Shown one piece after another: positions 26,486-34,953 of a stretch of DNA of 64,000 bases; the first letter of the stretch is position 1; every line of letters begins with the position of its first letter. Origin of the DNA: Pseudomonas tructae (GTDB lineage: Bacteria > Pseudomonadota > Gammaproteobacteria > Pseudomonadales > Pseudomonadaceae). The notes beneath the pieces were generated by a model. The model was not told the DNA's origin. It saw nothing but the letters and a program-made list of their open reading frames with translations, and searched no databases. The translations under genes and the position numbers were made by a program. The stretch covers positions 3,730,501-3,794,500 of the forward strand of contig NZ_CP035952.1 in the NCBI RefSeq assembly GCF_004214895.1, given 5' to 3'.

Positions 26486-28987
26486 ATGCAACCCCGCTTC
26501 CCCCGTGCCCTCCAGCCCCATCTGATTGGCCGCCACCTGCTGGTCGCCGCCCTCGGCCTGCCCCTGCTGCCCGTCGCCATCGCCCAGGCGGCAGAGACCG
26601 ACAACGCCAGTTACGGCCAGGTATTCGCCATCGAAGCGGGCTCTCTGAGCCGGGTGCTGGGCAGCTTTGCCGCAGCGGCCGGGGTCAACCTGTCGTATGA
26701 CGCACAGCTGACCGCCAGCCTGCAGAGCCCTGGCCTGCAGGGGCGCTTCGGGGTACTCGAAGGCTTGAGCCGGATCCTTGCCGGCAGTGGCCTGCAGGCC
26801 TATCGCCAGGCCGACGGCAGCTACTCGATCCGCCCGCTGCCGGCCAGCAACGGCGCCCTGGAACTGGGCGCCACCACCATTGGTGCCAGCACCCTGAGCA
26901 GCAGCGCCGACACCACCGACAGCTTCACCGTGCGCCAGGTCAGCATTGCCAAAGGCGAACACTCGCTGCGCGAGACGCCGCAGTCGGTGACGGTGATCAC
27001 CCGCAAGATGATGGATGAGCAGAACCTCAATACCCTGGAACAGGTGATGGAGAAAACCCCGGGGATCACCGTGCACGATTCACCCATGGGCGGAAAGTAC
27101 TTCTACTCGCGCGGCTTCATGCTTGCCGGCCAGTACCAGTACGACGGCGTGCCCCTGGACCTGGGTGGCAACTATGTGCAAGCCAACAGTTTTGCCAGCG
27201 ACATGGCCTACTACGACCGGGTCGAAGTGTTGCGCGGCGCCGCGGGCATGCTCAAGGGCTCGGGCAGTTCCGCTGGCGGCGTCAACTTCATCCGCAAGCG
27301 CGGGCAGGAAAAGGCTGCTACCAGTGTCAGCCTTTCGGCAGGCTCCTGGGACAACTACCGCGCCCAGGTCGACACCGGCGGCCCCCTCAACGAGTCCGGT
27401 AGCCTGCGCGGCCGGTTGGTGGTCGCCGGGCAGGATCGCCAGTATTTCTACGACATGGGCAAGCGCGACGACCAGGTGGTCTACGGCGCCCTGGATTACG
27501 ACTTCAATGACGCCACCACCCTCGGCGTCGGCGCCGCCTACGAGAAGCTCAATGCAACCCCCTGCTGGCAAGGCCTGCCGCGCTACAGCGATGGCTCGGA
27601 CCTGAAGCTGTCGCGCGCCACCTGCCTGGGCGCGACCTGGAACAGCTGGGAAAGCCAGCGGGTCAATCTGTTCGCCGACCTCACTCACCACTTCAACGAC
27701 CAATGGCTGCTCAAAGTCGCCGCCATGCACAGCCACAACACCCAGGACATGCAGTACGCCATGACCCTGGGCAGCGTCCCGGTCGGCGCCAGTTCGGCCA
27801 ACAGCCAGCTGTATTCCGGCGTGTTCGACTATGACCAGCACGACTACGGCATGGACGCCTACCTGGACGGCAAATTCACCGCCTGGGGCCTGGAGCACGA
27901 GCTGATCGTCGGTGCCAACGCCAGCCGCGCCAAGGGCAGCGACAGCTACGCGCTGATCAACATGACCCAGTTGCTCGGCGTGACCATGAACCCCTTCGCC
28001 CCCGACCGCGACATTCCCAAGCCGCCCGACAGCCTGTACCAGACCGCCTCCTACCGCGGCGGCCCGTTGCCGGTGGAAAGCGATACCCGGCAGATCGGCA
28101 CCTACGCCACCTTGCGCCTGAAACTGGCCGAGCCGCTGACCCTGGTGCTCGGCAGCCGGGTCAGCTGGTACCGCAGCCAGCGCGATTCCTACACCCAGGC
28201 CTGGGACTACTGGCAGCATGACCGCAGCCAGGAGAACGGCCAGGTCACCCCTTTCGCCGCGCTGATCTACGACCTGGACGACACCTGGTCGGTGTACGGC
28301 AGCTACGCCGACATCTTCCAGCCCCAGGGCACCTACACCGACGCCCAGGGCAGCCCCCTGCAACCCAAGACCGGCGCCAACTACGAGCTGGGGATCAAAG
28401 GTGAATGGTTCGACGGCGGCCTCAACGCGGCCTTCAACCTGTTCCGCACTATCGAAGCACACCGCGCCGAGGCCGACTATGACTCGGTCTGTGCCGGCTC
28501 CTCCGACGGTTACTGCTACAGCGACGACGGCAAGGTCCGCGCCCAGGGCTTCGAGGCCGAGCTCAGCGGCGAGCTGGCCGAGCGCCTGCAGGTGCTGGCC
28601 GGCTACACCTACACCGAGCTTGAATACCTCAAGACCAACACCAACAGCCAGGATGCGACCTTTACCGCAAGCTACGTGCCACGCCACCTGCTGCGGGTCT
28701 GGGCCGACTACCAGCTCGACGGTCCGCTGCAACGCTGGAGCCTGGGCGGTGGCGTCAACGCGCAAAGCGACAACCACTATCAGGACCGTGCGGCGAAAAC
28801 CGTGCAACCTGGTTACGCGATCTGGAACGCGCGCCTGGGTTATCGCCTGGACGACCACTGGAGCATTGCCGTCAATGGCAACAACCTGTTCGACAAGCAT
28901 TACTACTCCAGTGTCGGCGCCCTGGCCTGGGGTAACTTCTATGGTGAGCCGCGCAACTTCACGGTGACCCTCAAAGGCGATTTCTAA
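26486..28987 (+). CDS. TonB-dependent siderophore receptor with signalling domain
   Basis: 833 residues. Signal peptide up to IAQAAE; STN signalling domain at about 40-130 (FAIEAGSLSRVLGSFAAAAGVNLSYDAQLTA). The plug domain begins RETPQSVTVITRKMMDEQN and includes VEVLRGAAGMLKGSG. The barrel ends SVGALAWGNFYGEPRNFTVTLKGDF, with the terminal aromatic. The overall layout is that of FpvA/FoxA/FhuE-type receptors for hydroxamate-like ferric siderophores. The STN domain lets it signal to FecR. The exact siderophore is unknown; the start used has a ribosome site, unlike a TTG seven codons earlier. Confidence 0.93.
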   Translation: MQPRFPRALQPHLIGRHLLVAALGLPLLPVAIAQAAETDNASYGQVFAIEAGSLSRVLGSFAAAAGVNLSYDAQLTASLQSPGLQGRFGVLEGLSRILAGSGLQAYRQADGSYSIRPLPASNGALELGATTIGASTLSSSADTTDSFTVRQVSIAKGEHSLRETPQSVTVITRKMMDEQNLNTLEQVMEKTPGITVHDSPMGGKYFYSRGFMLAGQYQYDGVPLDLGGNYVQANSFASDMAYYDRVEVLRGAAGMLKGSGSSAGGVNFIRKRGQEKAATSVSLSAGSWDNYRAQVDTGGPLNESGSLRGRLVVAGQDRQYFYDMGKRDDQVVYGALDYDFNDATTLGVGAAYEKLNATPCWQGLPRYSDGSDLKLSRATCLGATWNSWESQRVNLFADLTHHFNDQWLLKVAAMHSHNTQDMQYAMTLGSVPVGASSANSQLYSGVFDYDQHDYGMDAYLDGKFTAWGLEHELIVGANASRAKGSDSYALINMTQLLGVTMNPFAPDRDIPKPPDSLYQTASYRGGPLPVESDTRQIGTYATLRLKLAEPLTLVLGSRVSWYRSQRDSYTQAWDYWQHDRSQENGQVTPFAALIYDLDDTWSVYGSYADIFQPQGTYTDAQGSPLQPKTGANYELGIKGEWFDGGLNAAFNLFRTIEAHRAEADYDSVCAGSSDGYCYSDDGKVRAQGFEAELSGELAERLQVLAGYTYTELEYLKTNTNSQDATFTASYVPRHLLRVWADYQLDGPLQRWSLGGGVNAQSDNHYQDRAAKTVQPGYAIWNARLGYRLDDHWSIAVNGNNLFDKHYYSSVGALAWGNFYGEPRNFTVTLKGDF

Positions 28988-29013
28988 GGCAGGTAATTGG
29001 CGGTCGACAGCGA

Positions 29014-29036
29014 CAGATGATAATCGTTATCATCTG
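29014..29036. promoter_or_regulatory. Fur box upstream of MFS gene
   Basis: Two perfect 10-bp arms, CAGATGATAA and TTATCATCTG, flank a TCG centre. This is the best Fur box in the window and lies 42 bp upstream of the MFS start, so the exporter should be induced in iron limitation. Confidence 0.82.
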
Positions 29037-29078
29037 ATCGATCATCGACCGCCTTGCCCTCCCTGCCCCGGATAGCCC

Positions 29079-30287
29079 ATGACCCCTGCAACGGACCCTG
29101 CCAGCCTCGCTCCCCCCACACACGCAACGTTCGACCTGCGCCCGCTGCTGGCGGCCAACATGGCCTGCACCATGGCGATGATGGCCTTCGTCTCGCTGAT
29201 CGGCCCGATTGCCCGTACGCTGAACCTGGCCACCTGGCAGGCTGGCGCTGCGGTGACCGTGGCCGGGGTGATCTGGATGCTCCTGGCGCGGCCCTGGGGC
29301 CAGGCGAGCGACCGCCTGGGGCGGCGCAAGGTCCTGCTGCTCGGTACCGCAGGCTTCACCGCCGCCTACTGGGCGCTGTGCCTGTTCATCGACAGCGCCC
29401 TGCAACTGTTGCCCAGCGCCGCCCTGGCCTTTGCCGGGCTGGTGATTGGCCGCGGCTTGATCGGTGCGTTCTATGCTGCCCTGCCGGTCGGCAGTGCAGC
29501 GCTGATTGCCGACAATATCGAACCCCAGCACCGCGCCCGGGCCATGGCTTCGCTGGGGGCGGCCAATGCCTTGGGCCTGGTGCTCGGCCCGGCGCTGGCG
29601 GCGGTACTGGCCCGCTACAGCCTGAGCCTGCCGTTCTATGTGATGGCAGTGCCACCGATGCTGGCTTTCGTGGTGCTGCGGCTCAAGCTCAAGCGTCAGG
29701 AGCTGCACCTCAAGCAGCCGCCGCGCCCGGTACGCCTGGCCGACCCCCGCCTGCGCCGGCCGTTGCTGGTGGCCTTCGTGGCGATGCTCAGTGTCTCGGT
29801 GGCGCAAATCACCGTCGGTTTCTTCGCCCTCGACCGCCTCGGCATGAACCCGGCCGACGCTGCGCAAACCGCAGGCGTAGCCCTGACCCTGGTCGGTGTG
29901 GCGCTGATCCTCTCGCAGGTCCTGGTGCGCAAGCTTGAGTGGCCAGCGCTGCGGATGATCCGCGTCGGCGCCAGCATCGCCGCTGTCGGCTTTGCTGCCA
30001 GCGCCCTGGCCAGCAGCGCCGTGGGCTTGTGGGCGTGCTTCTTTGTCTCGGCAGCCGGCATGGGCTGGGTGTTCCCGGCGTTCTCGGCCCTGGCGGCCAA
30101 TGCCATGGATGCCTCCGAACAAGGCGCCACGGCCGGCTCCATCGGCGCCGTGCAGGGCTTGGGCGTGGTAATCGGGCCCCTGGCCGGGACCCTGATCTAC
30201 GCTGTCGATCCGCGCCTGCCGTATCTGATTGTCGCTGCGCTACTGCTGTTGGTGGGACTATGGCCGCAGCTGAAAAAGTCCGCCTAA
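29079..30287 (+). CDS. MFS transporter, iron-regulated
   Basis: 402 residues with about twelve membrane segments. The motif-A loop is RPWGQASDRLGRRKVLLLG, and the membrane pattern fits the DHA1 (TetA/TCR-like) group of drug or metabolite exporters. It follows the TonB receptor and has a strong Fur box in its promoter, so it probably exports a siderophore or precursor. It could instead import a ferric siderophore across the inner membrane; the fold does not decide. Confidence 0.87.
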   Translation: MTPATDPASLAPPTHATFDLRPLLAANMACTMAMMAFVSLIGPIARTLNLATWQAGAAVTVAGVIWMLLARPWGQASDRLGRRKVLLLGTAGFTAAYWALCLFIDSALQLLPSAALAFAGLVIGRGLIGAFYAALPVGSAALIADNIEPQHRARAMASLGAANALGLVLGPALAAVLARYSLSLPFYVMAVPPMLAFVVLRLKLKRQELHLKQPPRPVRLADPRLRRPLLVAFVAMLSVSVAQITVGFFALDRLGMNPADAAQTAGVALTLVGVALILSQVLVRKLEWPALRMIRVGASIAAVGFAASALASSAVGLWACFFVSAAGMGWVFPAFSALAANAMDASEQGATAGSIGAVQGLGVVIGPLAGTLIYAVDPRLPYLIVAALLLLVGLWPQLKKSA

Positions 30288-30359
30288 CAGGTGGGCCGCT
30301 AAAGCCTGGTCGAATGTGTTTTAATGCCTCGCCCAAAATTTTCGACACTTAAGGCGGCT

Positions 30360-30905
30360 ATGGACACGGGGACACGACTCAAACTGGTGCGTGAACGCAA
30401 CAAACTCTCCCAGCGGGAGCTGGCGCGGCGCAGTGGCCTGACCAACTCGACGATCTCGCAGATCGAACAGAATCGCGTCAGCCCTTCGGTCAGTTCCCTG
30501 AAAAAGCTGCTTGAAGGCATTCCGATGTCATTGGCGGAGTTCTTCAGCTTCGACGAACCGATCCGCGAAGAGCGCTTCGTGTTCCGCTCCACCGAGCAGC
30601 CGGACCTGGGTAACAGCGGCCTGCGCATGCTGCTGGTGGGTGCCAGTGTCGAAGGCCGGCAGATGCGCATGCTGCGCGAGCTGTATGCCCCGGGCGCCGA
30701 TTCCGGTGAGCCGATCGTGCATGCCGAGGGCGAAGAGTGCGGCCTGGTGACCCGTGGCACCATCGAACTGCGCGTCGATGGCCAGGTCAGCATCCTCAAC
30801 TCCGGTGACGGCTACTACTTCCCCACCACCCTGCCCCACAGCTTCAAGAATATCGGCCAGGATGAGGCCGAGATCATCAGCGCCAACACCCCGGCGAACT
30901 TCTGA
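30360..30905 (+). CDS. XRE-cupin transcriptional regulator (PuuR-like)
   Basis: 181 residues. HTH at about 5-60 (RLKLVRERNKLSQRELARRSGLTNSTISQIEQNRVSPSVSSLKKLLEG), then a cupin domain (IVHAEGEECGLVTRGTIELRVDGQVSILNSGDGYYFPTTLPHSFKN). In Pseudomonas such proteins regulate putrescine and related catabolism. Its targets are not adjacent: the neighbour upstream is the MFS, and the gene downstream is convergent. I use ATG at 30360, with AAGG 5 bp before it; the frame is open for 12 more codons upstream. Confidence 0.88.
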   Translation: MDTGTRLKLVRERNKLSQRELARRSGLTNSTISQIEQNRVSPSVSSLKKLLEGIPMSLAEFFSFDEPIREERFVFRSTEQPDLGNSGLRMLLVGASVEGRQMRMLRELYAPGADSGEPIVHAEGEECGLVTRGTIELRVDGQVSILNSGDGYYFPTTLPHSFKNIGQDEAEIISANTPANF

Positions 30906-30910
30906 ACCTG

Positions 30911-30932
30911 ATCGCGGGGCAAGCCCCGCGAT
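30911..30932. repeat. REP half-site palindrome / hairpin between convergent genes
   Basis: Arms ATCGCGGGGC and GCCCCGCGAT around AA form a tight perfect hairpin, a shortened form of the REP unit. It separates the cupin regulator from the convergent transporter and may act as terminator. Confidence 0.6.
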
Positions 30933-30943
30933 GAGTCTTGCTG

Positions 30944-32434
30944 CTACATCCACCCCAGCCACTGCCACCAGGTAGCGGCAAACACCAGCATCAGCCCATA
31001 GCCGATCAAGGTCACCACAATCCCCACCCGGGCAAACTGTTTAGCGCTGAAGGTTTCGGTGCCCAGGCACACCATGTTCTGCGGCGCATTGATCGGCAGG
31101 ATAAATCCGTAACTGACGACAAAGCCCAAGGCCATGGTCATGCCCAGGCGGCTGAAGTCGCCCGGCAAGGTCTGCAGCACGGCGATCAGTATCGGCAGCA
31201 GCGCCGAGGTCAGTGCGGTGGCGCTGGCAAACCCCAGGTGGATCAGAATCAGGAACGCCGCCAGGATCGCAAACACCCCCAAAGTGCCCAGTTGATCCAG
31301 CCCGGTATGCGCCACCACTTGCGCGCCCAGCCATTGCCCGGCCTGGGTGGTGAGCAAGCTGGTACCCAGGCTGATACCGACCCCGAAGACAATCACCGTG
31401 CCCCATGGAATGCGCGCCTGCACGTCTTTCCAGGTCATCACCCCGAAGCCTGGCAACAACAACAATACCAGCCCGGCATAGGTGGTCGTGGTGGTGTCGA
31501 AGTGGTGCAACTTGCCCTCGCTGGCCCAGGCCAGCAGCAACATCAGCGACACACCGAGCAGGCGTTTCTGCGCGCAGGTCATCGGCCCGAGCTCGGCCAG
31601 GGTCTTGCTCACCGCCGCCTTGCCGCCGGGGATCGCATCGCTTTCTGGCGGCAGCATTTTCAGCACCAGTACGATCAGCACCACCGACATGATCAGCGCC
31701 CAGGGCGCGCCGGCGATCAGCCAGTCGATCCACGACACCCGCGCGCCGAGCATCTTGTCCATGAAGCCGACAGTCAGCAGGTTTTGCGCCGCGGCAGTCT
31801 GGATGCCGATGTTCCAGATACTGGTGCCTTGGGCCACGATGATCATGATCCCGGCGGCGATGTTCGAGCGCTTGTCGACGCCAAAGGCGGCGATCACGCC
31901 CATCATGATCGGCACCACGCAAGCACTGCGGGCCGTGGCGCTGGGCACCACCAGGCTGAGCAGCACGGTCACCGCCACTGCCCCGATGAGTATGCGCCGG
32001 GTGCTGACGCCGACACTCGCCAGCGTCACCAGGGCGATACGCCGGTCAAGGCCGGTATGGGTCATGGCCGCAGCAATGAACAATGCGCCTACCACCAGGG
32101 CCAGGGCACTGTTGGAGAAGCCGGTCAGGGCCAGGGTGATGGCGGCCGACGAGCCATAGGTCAGTGACGGGTCGGCCACAGTGGGTGAGGTGCCGAGCAA
32201 AAAAGCCATCAGCGAAGTGATCATGATCGCACTGGCTTCGTACGACACCGCTTCGCTAATCCATACCACCACGGCAAAGGCGAGGATGGCCAGCACCCGG
32301 TGGCCCGCCACCGGCAAGTCTGCGGGCATCGGCAGCAGCAACACCCCGGCCAGGGCCGCGATAGCGATCAGCAAGCCAATGGGCACGAGGGTTCCGGCGG
32401 TTTGAGAGGTAGGCACATTGGCCGGCGAATTCAT
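30944..32434 (-). CDS. DASS/SLC13 family anion transporter
   Basis: 496 residues with about twelve membrane segments. VLAILAFAVVVWISEAVSYEASAIMITSLMAF, ATARSACVVPIMMGVIAAFGVD, and FVVSYGFILPINAPQNMVCLGTETFSAKQFARVG are the characteristic loops of the sodium:dicarboxylate/tricarboxylate or sulfate symporter group (CitT, DASS). It imports anions such as dicarboxylates. AGGGAG lies 7 bp before the ATG used. It is monocistronic. The upstream gap is described separately. Confidence 0.88.
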   Translation of the reverse strand: MNSPANVPTSQTAGTLVPIGLLIAIAALAGVLLLPMPADLPVAGHRVLAILAFAVVVWISEAVSYEASAIMITSLMAFLLGTSPTVADPSLTYGSSAAITLALTGFSNSALALVVGALFIAAAMTHTGLDRRIALVTLASVGVSTRRILIGAVAVTVLLSLVVPSATARSACVVPIMMGVIAAFGVDKRSNIAAGIMIIVAQGTSIWNIGIQTAAAQNLLTVGFMDKMLGARVSWIDWLIAGAPWALIMSVVLIVLVLKMLPPESDAIPGGKAAVSKTLAELGPMTCAQKRLLGVSLMLLLAWASEGKLHHFDTTTTTYAGLVLLLLPGFGVMTWKDVQARIPWGTVIVFGVGISLGTSLLTTQAGQWLGAQVVAHTGLDQLGTLGVFAILAAFLILIHLGFASATALTSALLPILIAVLQTLPGDFSRLGMTMALGFVVSYGFILPINAPQNMVCLGTETFSAKQFARVGIVVTLIGYGLMLVFAATWWQWLGWM

Positions 32435-32796
32435 GGGTAACTCCCTGCAGAACATGTTTTGCCATGATCGTGCAGATCGCCCCGGGCTGGACTGATGCGT
32501 ATCAATGGGGCGGATTCCGGGCATTGCCGGACAATATGTAGTGCAATAAAAAAATCACTACAAAACCTGTTGACGCCGTTCGTCGCCCCTTGCATGATGA
32601 GGTCGTCTCCCCGATCGGGGGTACTGGCAAGGGTGTTCCAGGCAGCTCGACAGATCCATGAGCTGTGTGCGGATGGGTACTGCCCAAAAGGCAGCGTGTA
32701 GAAGCCCCCAGTTGTGACGCTGCTGTAGCAGCTTTCATTTAACGCTACATGTTATGCGCCAAGTGCGAACAAACAACGAATGGTCAAGGGGGCTTT
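32435..32796 (+). other. Intergenic region with promoter-like site and several hairpins
   Basis: No convincing gene fits here. TTGACG (32570-32575) and CATGAT (32593-32598), 17 bp apart, make a plausible sigma-70 promoter reading right. After it come a CCCCGATCGGGG hairpin, CAGCTC...GAGCTG and CTGCC...GGCAG hairpins, within about 130 bp. This could be a structured 5' leader of the small gene downstream, or a small RNA. It matches no riboswitch class I know. AAGGGGG just before 32797 is the ribosome site of that gene. Confidence 0.4.
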
Positions 32797-33129
32797 ATGA
32801 TGAATCTGAACAATCAACCGACTGTTGATGAACTGGCCCGGCTGTTCGCCGCGCGCAAGGACACACTCGACAGCCACATTCTCTGGGTTTGCGCATCGGG
32901 CGAAGTTCGCCTGGACAGCCTGGAAACCATGACCGACGAAGCCCAGTTCGAGGAGCGCAACCCGAACATGCGTGCCCGCCTGAAGATGTACCGGCGCGGC
33001 CAGGGCTACGTTGGCAAGAAAGCCGCCGCCGACAAGCAGTACGTCGGGCGGGTCCTGCAGACCCTGCAAAGCGAATGGGCTGCGCTGCAGCACACGCCAG
33101 GCGTCGCGGTCATCGACCGCCTCTGCTAA
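32797..33129 (+). CDS. Conserved hypothetical protein
   Basis: 110 residues, soluble, in a single small domain: NNQPTVDELARLFAARKDTLDSHILWVCASGEVRLD, then RNPNMRARLKMYRRGQGYVGKKAAADKQYVGRVLQTLQSEW, mostly helical and basic in the second half. I do not recognise a named domain. The first of two adjacent ATGs has AAGGGGG about 7 bp upstream. A strong terminator ends the transcript, so it is a single-gene unit. Confidence 0.65.
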   Translation: MMNLNNQPTVDELARLFAARKDTLDSHILWVCASGEVRLDSLETMTDEAQFEERNPNMRARLKMYRRGQGYVGKKAAADKQYVGRVLQTLQSEWAALQHTPGVAVIDRLC

Positions 33130-33166
33130 GAGTCGCTGGGGTGCTGCACGGCCCCAGCCACGCTTG

Positions 33167-33196
33167 AGCCCAATCCCTGCGGATTGGGCTTTTTTA
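33167..33196 (+). terminator. Rho-independent terminator
   Basis: Arms AGCCCAATCC and GGATTGGGCT around CTGC, followed directly by TTTTTAT. A textbook intrinsic terminator for the small gene ending at 33129. Confidence 0.9.
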
Positions 33197-33246
33197 TTTG
33201 CCTCGCGAGCTGGCTAGAATGACGCTTTTACCTGAAGAGCCCGCAT

Positions 33247-33669
33247 ATGACCCAGCCTGCTTTCGGAACCGCTGATGCGTCCTACCAGGCCGCCGGAGGC
33301 ATCGACGGCCTGCGCCGCCTGGCCGCTGACTTCTACCGTTTGATGGACGAGAACCGCGAGGCCTCGGCCGTGCGCCAGATGCACCCGCAAAACCTGGCAG
33401 ATTCGCAGGACAAACTGGCCTGCTTTCTCAGTGGCTGGCTCGGCGGCCCGCGGTTGTTCAGTGAACGCTACGGCTCGATCGCCATCCCGGCCTTCCATAG
33501 CCAATGGCCAATCGATGAACACCACAGCGCTATCTGGTTAAGCTGCATGGAGCAGGCTATCGCGCTGCAGGATTACTCCGACGCATTCGCCGACTACCTG
33601 CTGCGCCAGCTCCGCGTGCCGGCCCAGCGCATTGTCCAGGCCAGCCGCGCCCGCCACCCTCAGGCCTGA
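33247..33669 (+). CDS. Group II truncated hemoglobin
   Basis: 140 residues. The group II (TrHbO) pattern is visible: RLAADFYRLMD, MHPQNLADSQDKLACFLSGWLGGPRLFSERYGS, and PAFHSQWPIDEHHSAIWLSCM, with the likely proximal histidine in AFHSQW. It binds heme and O2 or NO. The gene ends within 10 bp of overlap with the convergent hypothetical gene. Its role is probably NO or oxygen handling. Confidence 0.9.
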   Translation: MTQPAFGTADASYQAAGGIDGLRRLAADFYRLMDENREASAVRQMHPQNLADSQDKLACFLSGWLGGPRLFSERYGSIAIPAFHSQWPIDEHHSAIWLSCMEQAIALQDYSDAFADYLLRQLRVPAQRIVQASRARHPQA

Positions 33670-33962
33670 CGGCGCAGCGGCAACTGGGTCAACGGCAGCG
33701 CGCCAGTGGCCAGGGCCCTGGCACGGTCGACACCCCAGACCATGGCGCGGGTCATGGTTTCGCCGGGGCGATTGGCGTAATACTCCTCGACCATGGCCTT
33801 GCCCTGGCATGCATACACGCCAAGGAACAACTGCGTGGCACCGGTGCGCGATAACCTCACCTGCACGTCGATGCTGGTGCCGTCACTGAGCTGTTCATCA
33901 TGGCTGCGGCTATGCAATTGCGCGTCGGCCCAGGCCCAGTAAGTCTCTTCCCTGATACGCAT
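33660..33962 (-). CDS. Conserved hypothetical protein
   Basis: 100 residues, soluble. It begins MRIREETYWAWADAQLHSRSHDEQLSDGTSIDVQVRLSRTGATQLFLGVYACQGKAMVEEYYANRPGETM. One ferredoxin-like alpha/beta domain is plausible, but I recognise no family. It is convergent with and overlaps the truncated hemoglobin by 10 bp. Coding is supported by size and Pseudomonas-like codon use. Confidence 0.55.
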   Translation of the reverse strand: MRIREETYWAWADAQLHSRSHDEQLSDGTSIDVQVRLSRTGATQLFLGVYACQGKAMVEEYYANRPGETMTRAMVWGVDRARALATGALPLTQLPLRRQA

Positions 33963-34059
33963 CGAATGGCTCCTGTATGAATGGCGGCACTAGTAAGGCA
34001 TACAACCTGGCATCCGGCGAGTGCGAGCCACGCAATCTTTGCCCAAGGTCAAGCAATGC

Positions 34060-34085
34060 AAAAAAAACCCCGCCGTTGGGCGGGG
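34060..34085 (-). terminator. Rho-independent terminator
   Basis: Arms CCCCGCC and GGCGGGG around GTTG, with an A-tract on the plus strand (T-tract on the minus). It ends the small minus-strand gene at 34101. Confidence 0.85.
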
Positions 34086-34100
34086 TGTTGGACGATTGGT

Positions 34101-34286
34101 TTACTTCTTCGCCGGCAAGCGTGGCGTGAACTTGCCCTTCTTGCTGGGCTGCCGCGCATTCAGACGAACCTGCGCGTCATCCAGGGTCATGTTGGCAAAG
34201 CCCAGGCGGACACCGCTCTGGCCACAGCGCACCTGACTGTTGATTGGAAATTCGTCGCCGTGGTCCTCGATATAGGATTCAAACAT
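34101..34286 (-). CDS. Small basic hypothetical protein
   Basis: 61 residues ending in a lysine-rich tail (PSKKGKFTPRLPAKK). Starts MFESYIEDHGDEFPINSQVRCGQSGVRLGFANMTLDDAQVRLNAR. A strong intrinsic terminator follows 15 bp later, which supports a real gene. No domain recognised. Confidence 0.55.
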   Translation of the reverse strand: MFESYIEDHGDEFPINSQVRCGQSGVRLGFANMTLDDAQVRLNARQPSKKGKFTPRLPAKK

Positions 34287-34404
34287 GCCCCAGTCTCCCT
34301 CAGACGGCGGACCCGTACCGGCAAACAGATAGTTGCCCAGAAAAGTACTGGTCCCAGTGATTCTGAGACTAGCCGGTCATTTGTGGACCGCACGGCCGCA
34401 CACA

Positions 34405-34434
34405 AAAAAGCCCGACCAATGGCCGGGCTATTTT
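34405..34434 (-). terminator. Rho-independent terminator for the YbjQ gene
   Basis: Arms GCCCGACC and GGCCGGGC around AAT, with an A-tract on the plus strand that reads as T on the minus. It lies 16 bp below the YbjQ stop codon. Confidence 0.8.
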
Positions 34435-34449
34435 GTCGCACCCCGGGGT

Positions 34450-34770
34450 TTACTTGAGCTTGACCGCGGTACCAGTGACGAACACCACCACCATGCCGCC
34501 ACGGGCCGACGGCATGCTGATTTCATAGTCCAGCCCCACCACCGCGTCGGCCTGCAGGCTGCGCGCGCGGGCGCGAATTTCGTCGGTGGCCTGGATGCGC
34601 GCTTCTTTCAAGGCGCTTTCCAGGGTTTGCGAACGGCCACCGAAAAAGTCGCGGAAGCTGGCAAAGATATCGCGAACCACGTTGATGCCCTGGACCGACT
34701 CGGCGCTGACCACATCCAGATAGGCGGCGATTTCCCGCCCTTCGATGGTCCCGGTAGTGGTAATGATCAT
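34450..34770 (-). CDS. YbjQ/UPF0145 family protein
   Basis: 106 residues of the YbjQ (UPF0145, DUF74) family: TTTGTIEGREIAAYLDVVSAESVQGINVVRDIFASFRDFFGGRSQTLES, RARARSLQADAVVGLDYEIS, and GMVVVFVTGTAVKLK at the end. It forms pentameric rings with a possible metal-binding role; function unknown. It ends the core segment that precedes the azapteridine-like cluster and is divergent from its MFS gene. Confidence 0.88.
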   Translation of the reverse strand: MIITTTGTIEGREIAAYLDVVSAESVQGINVVRDIFASFRDFFGGRSQTLESALKEARIQATDEIRARARSLQADAVVGLDYEISMPSARGGMVVVFVTGTAVKLK

Positions 34771-34953
34771 GTTGCTCTCCTTCGGCCTTGCCTGTCAGCC
34801 GCCCGCTACATCAATGAGCAGGCGGAAAAAGACGCGATGGTAGCAAAACGGGTGACGAACGCGCCGGCTATTTATCCAAGCAATTAATTGTGTATTGGCA
34901 CGGCAGCACCTAGACTTTGCGCCATTCAAAGCCTGTCTGCGAAGGAGCCGCGC

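Noticed and set aside
27080..28900. A 606-codon minus-strand frame inside the TonB receptor
   Set aside because: Antisense shadow of a clear receptor gene; valine, alanine and histidine rich with no motif.
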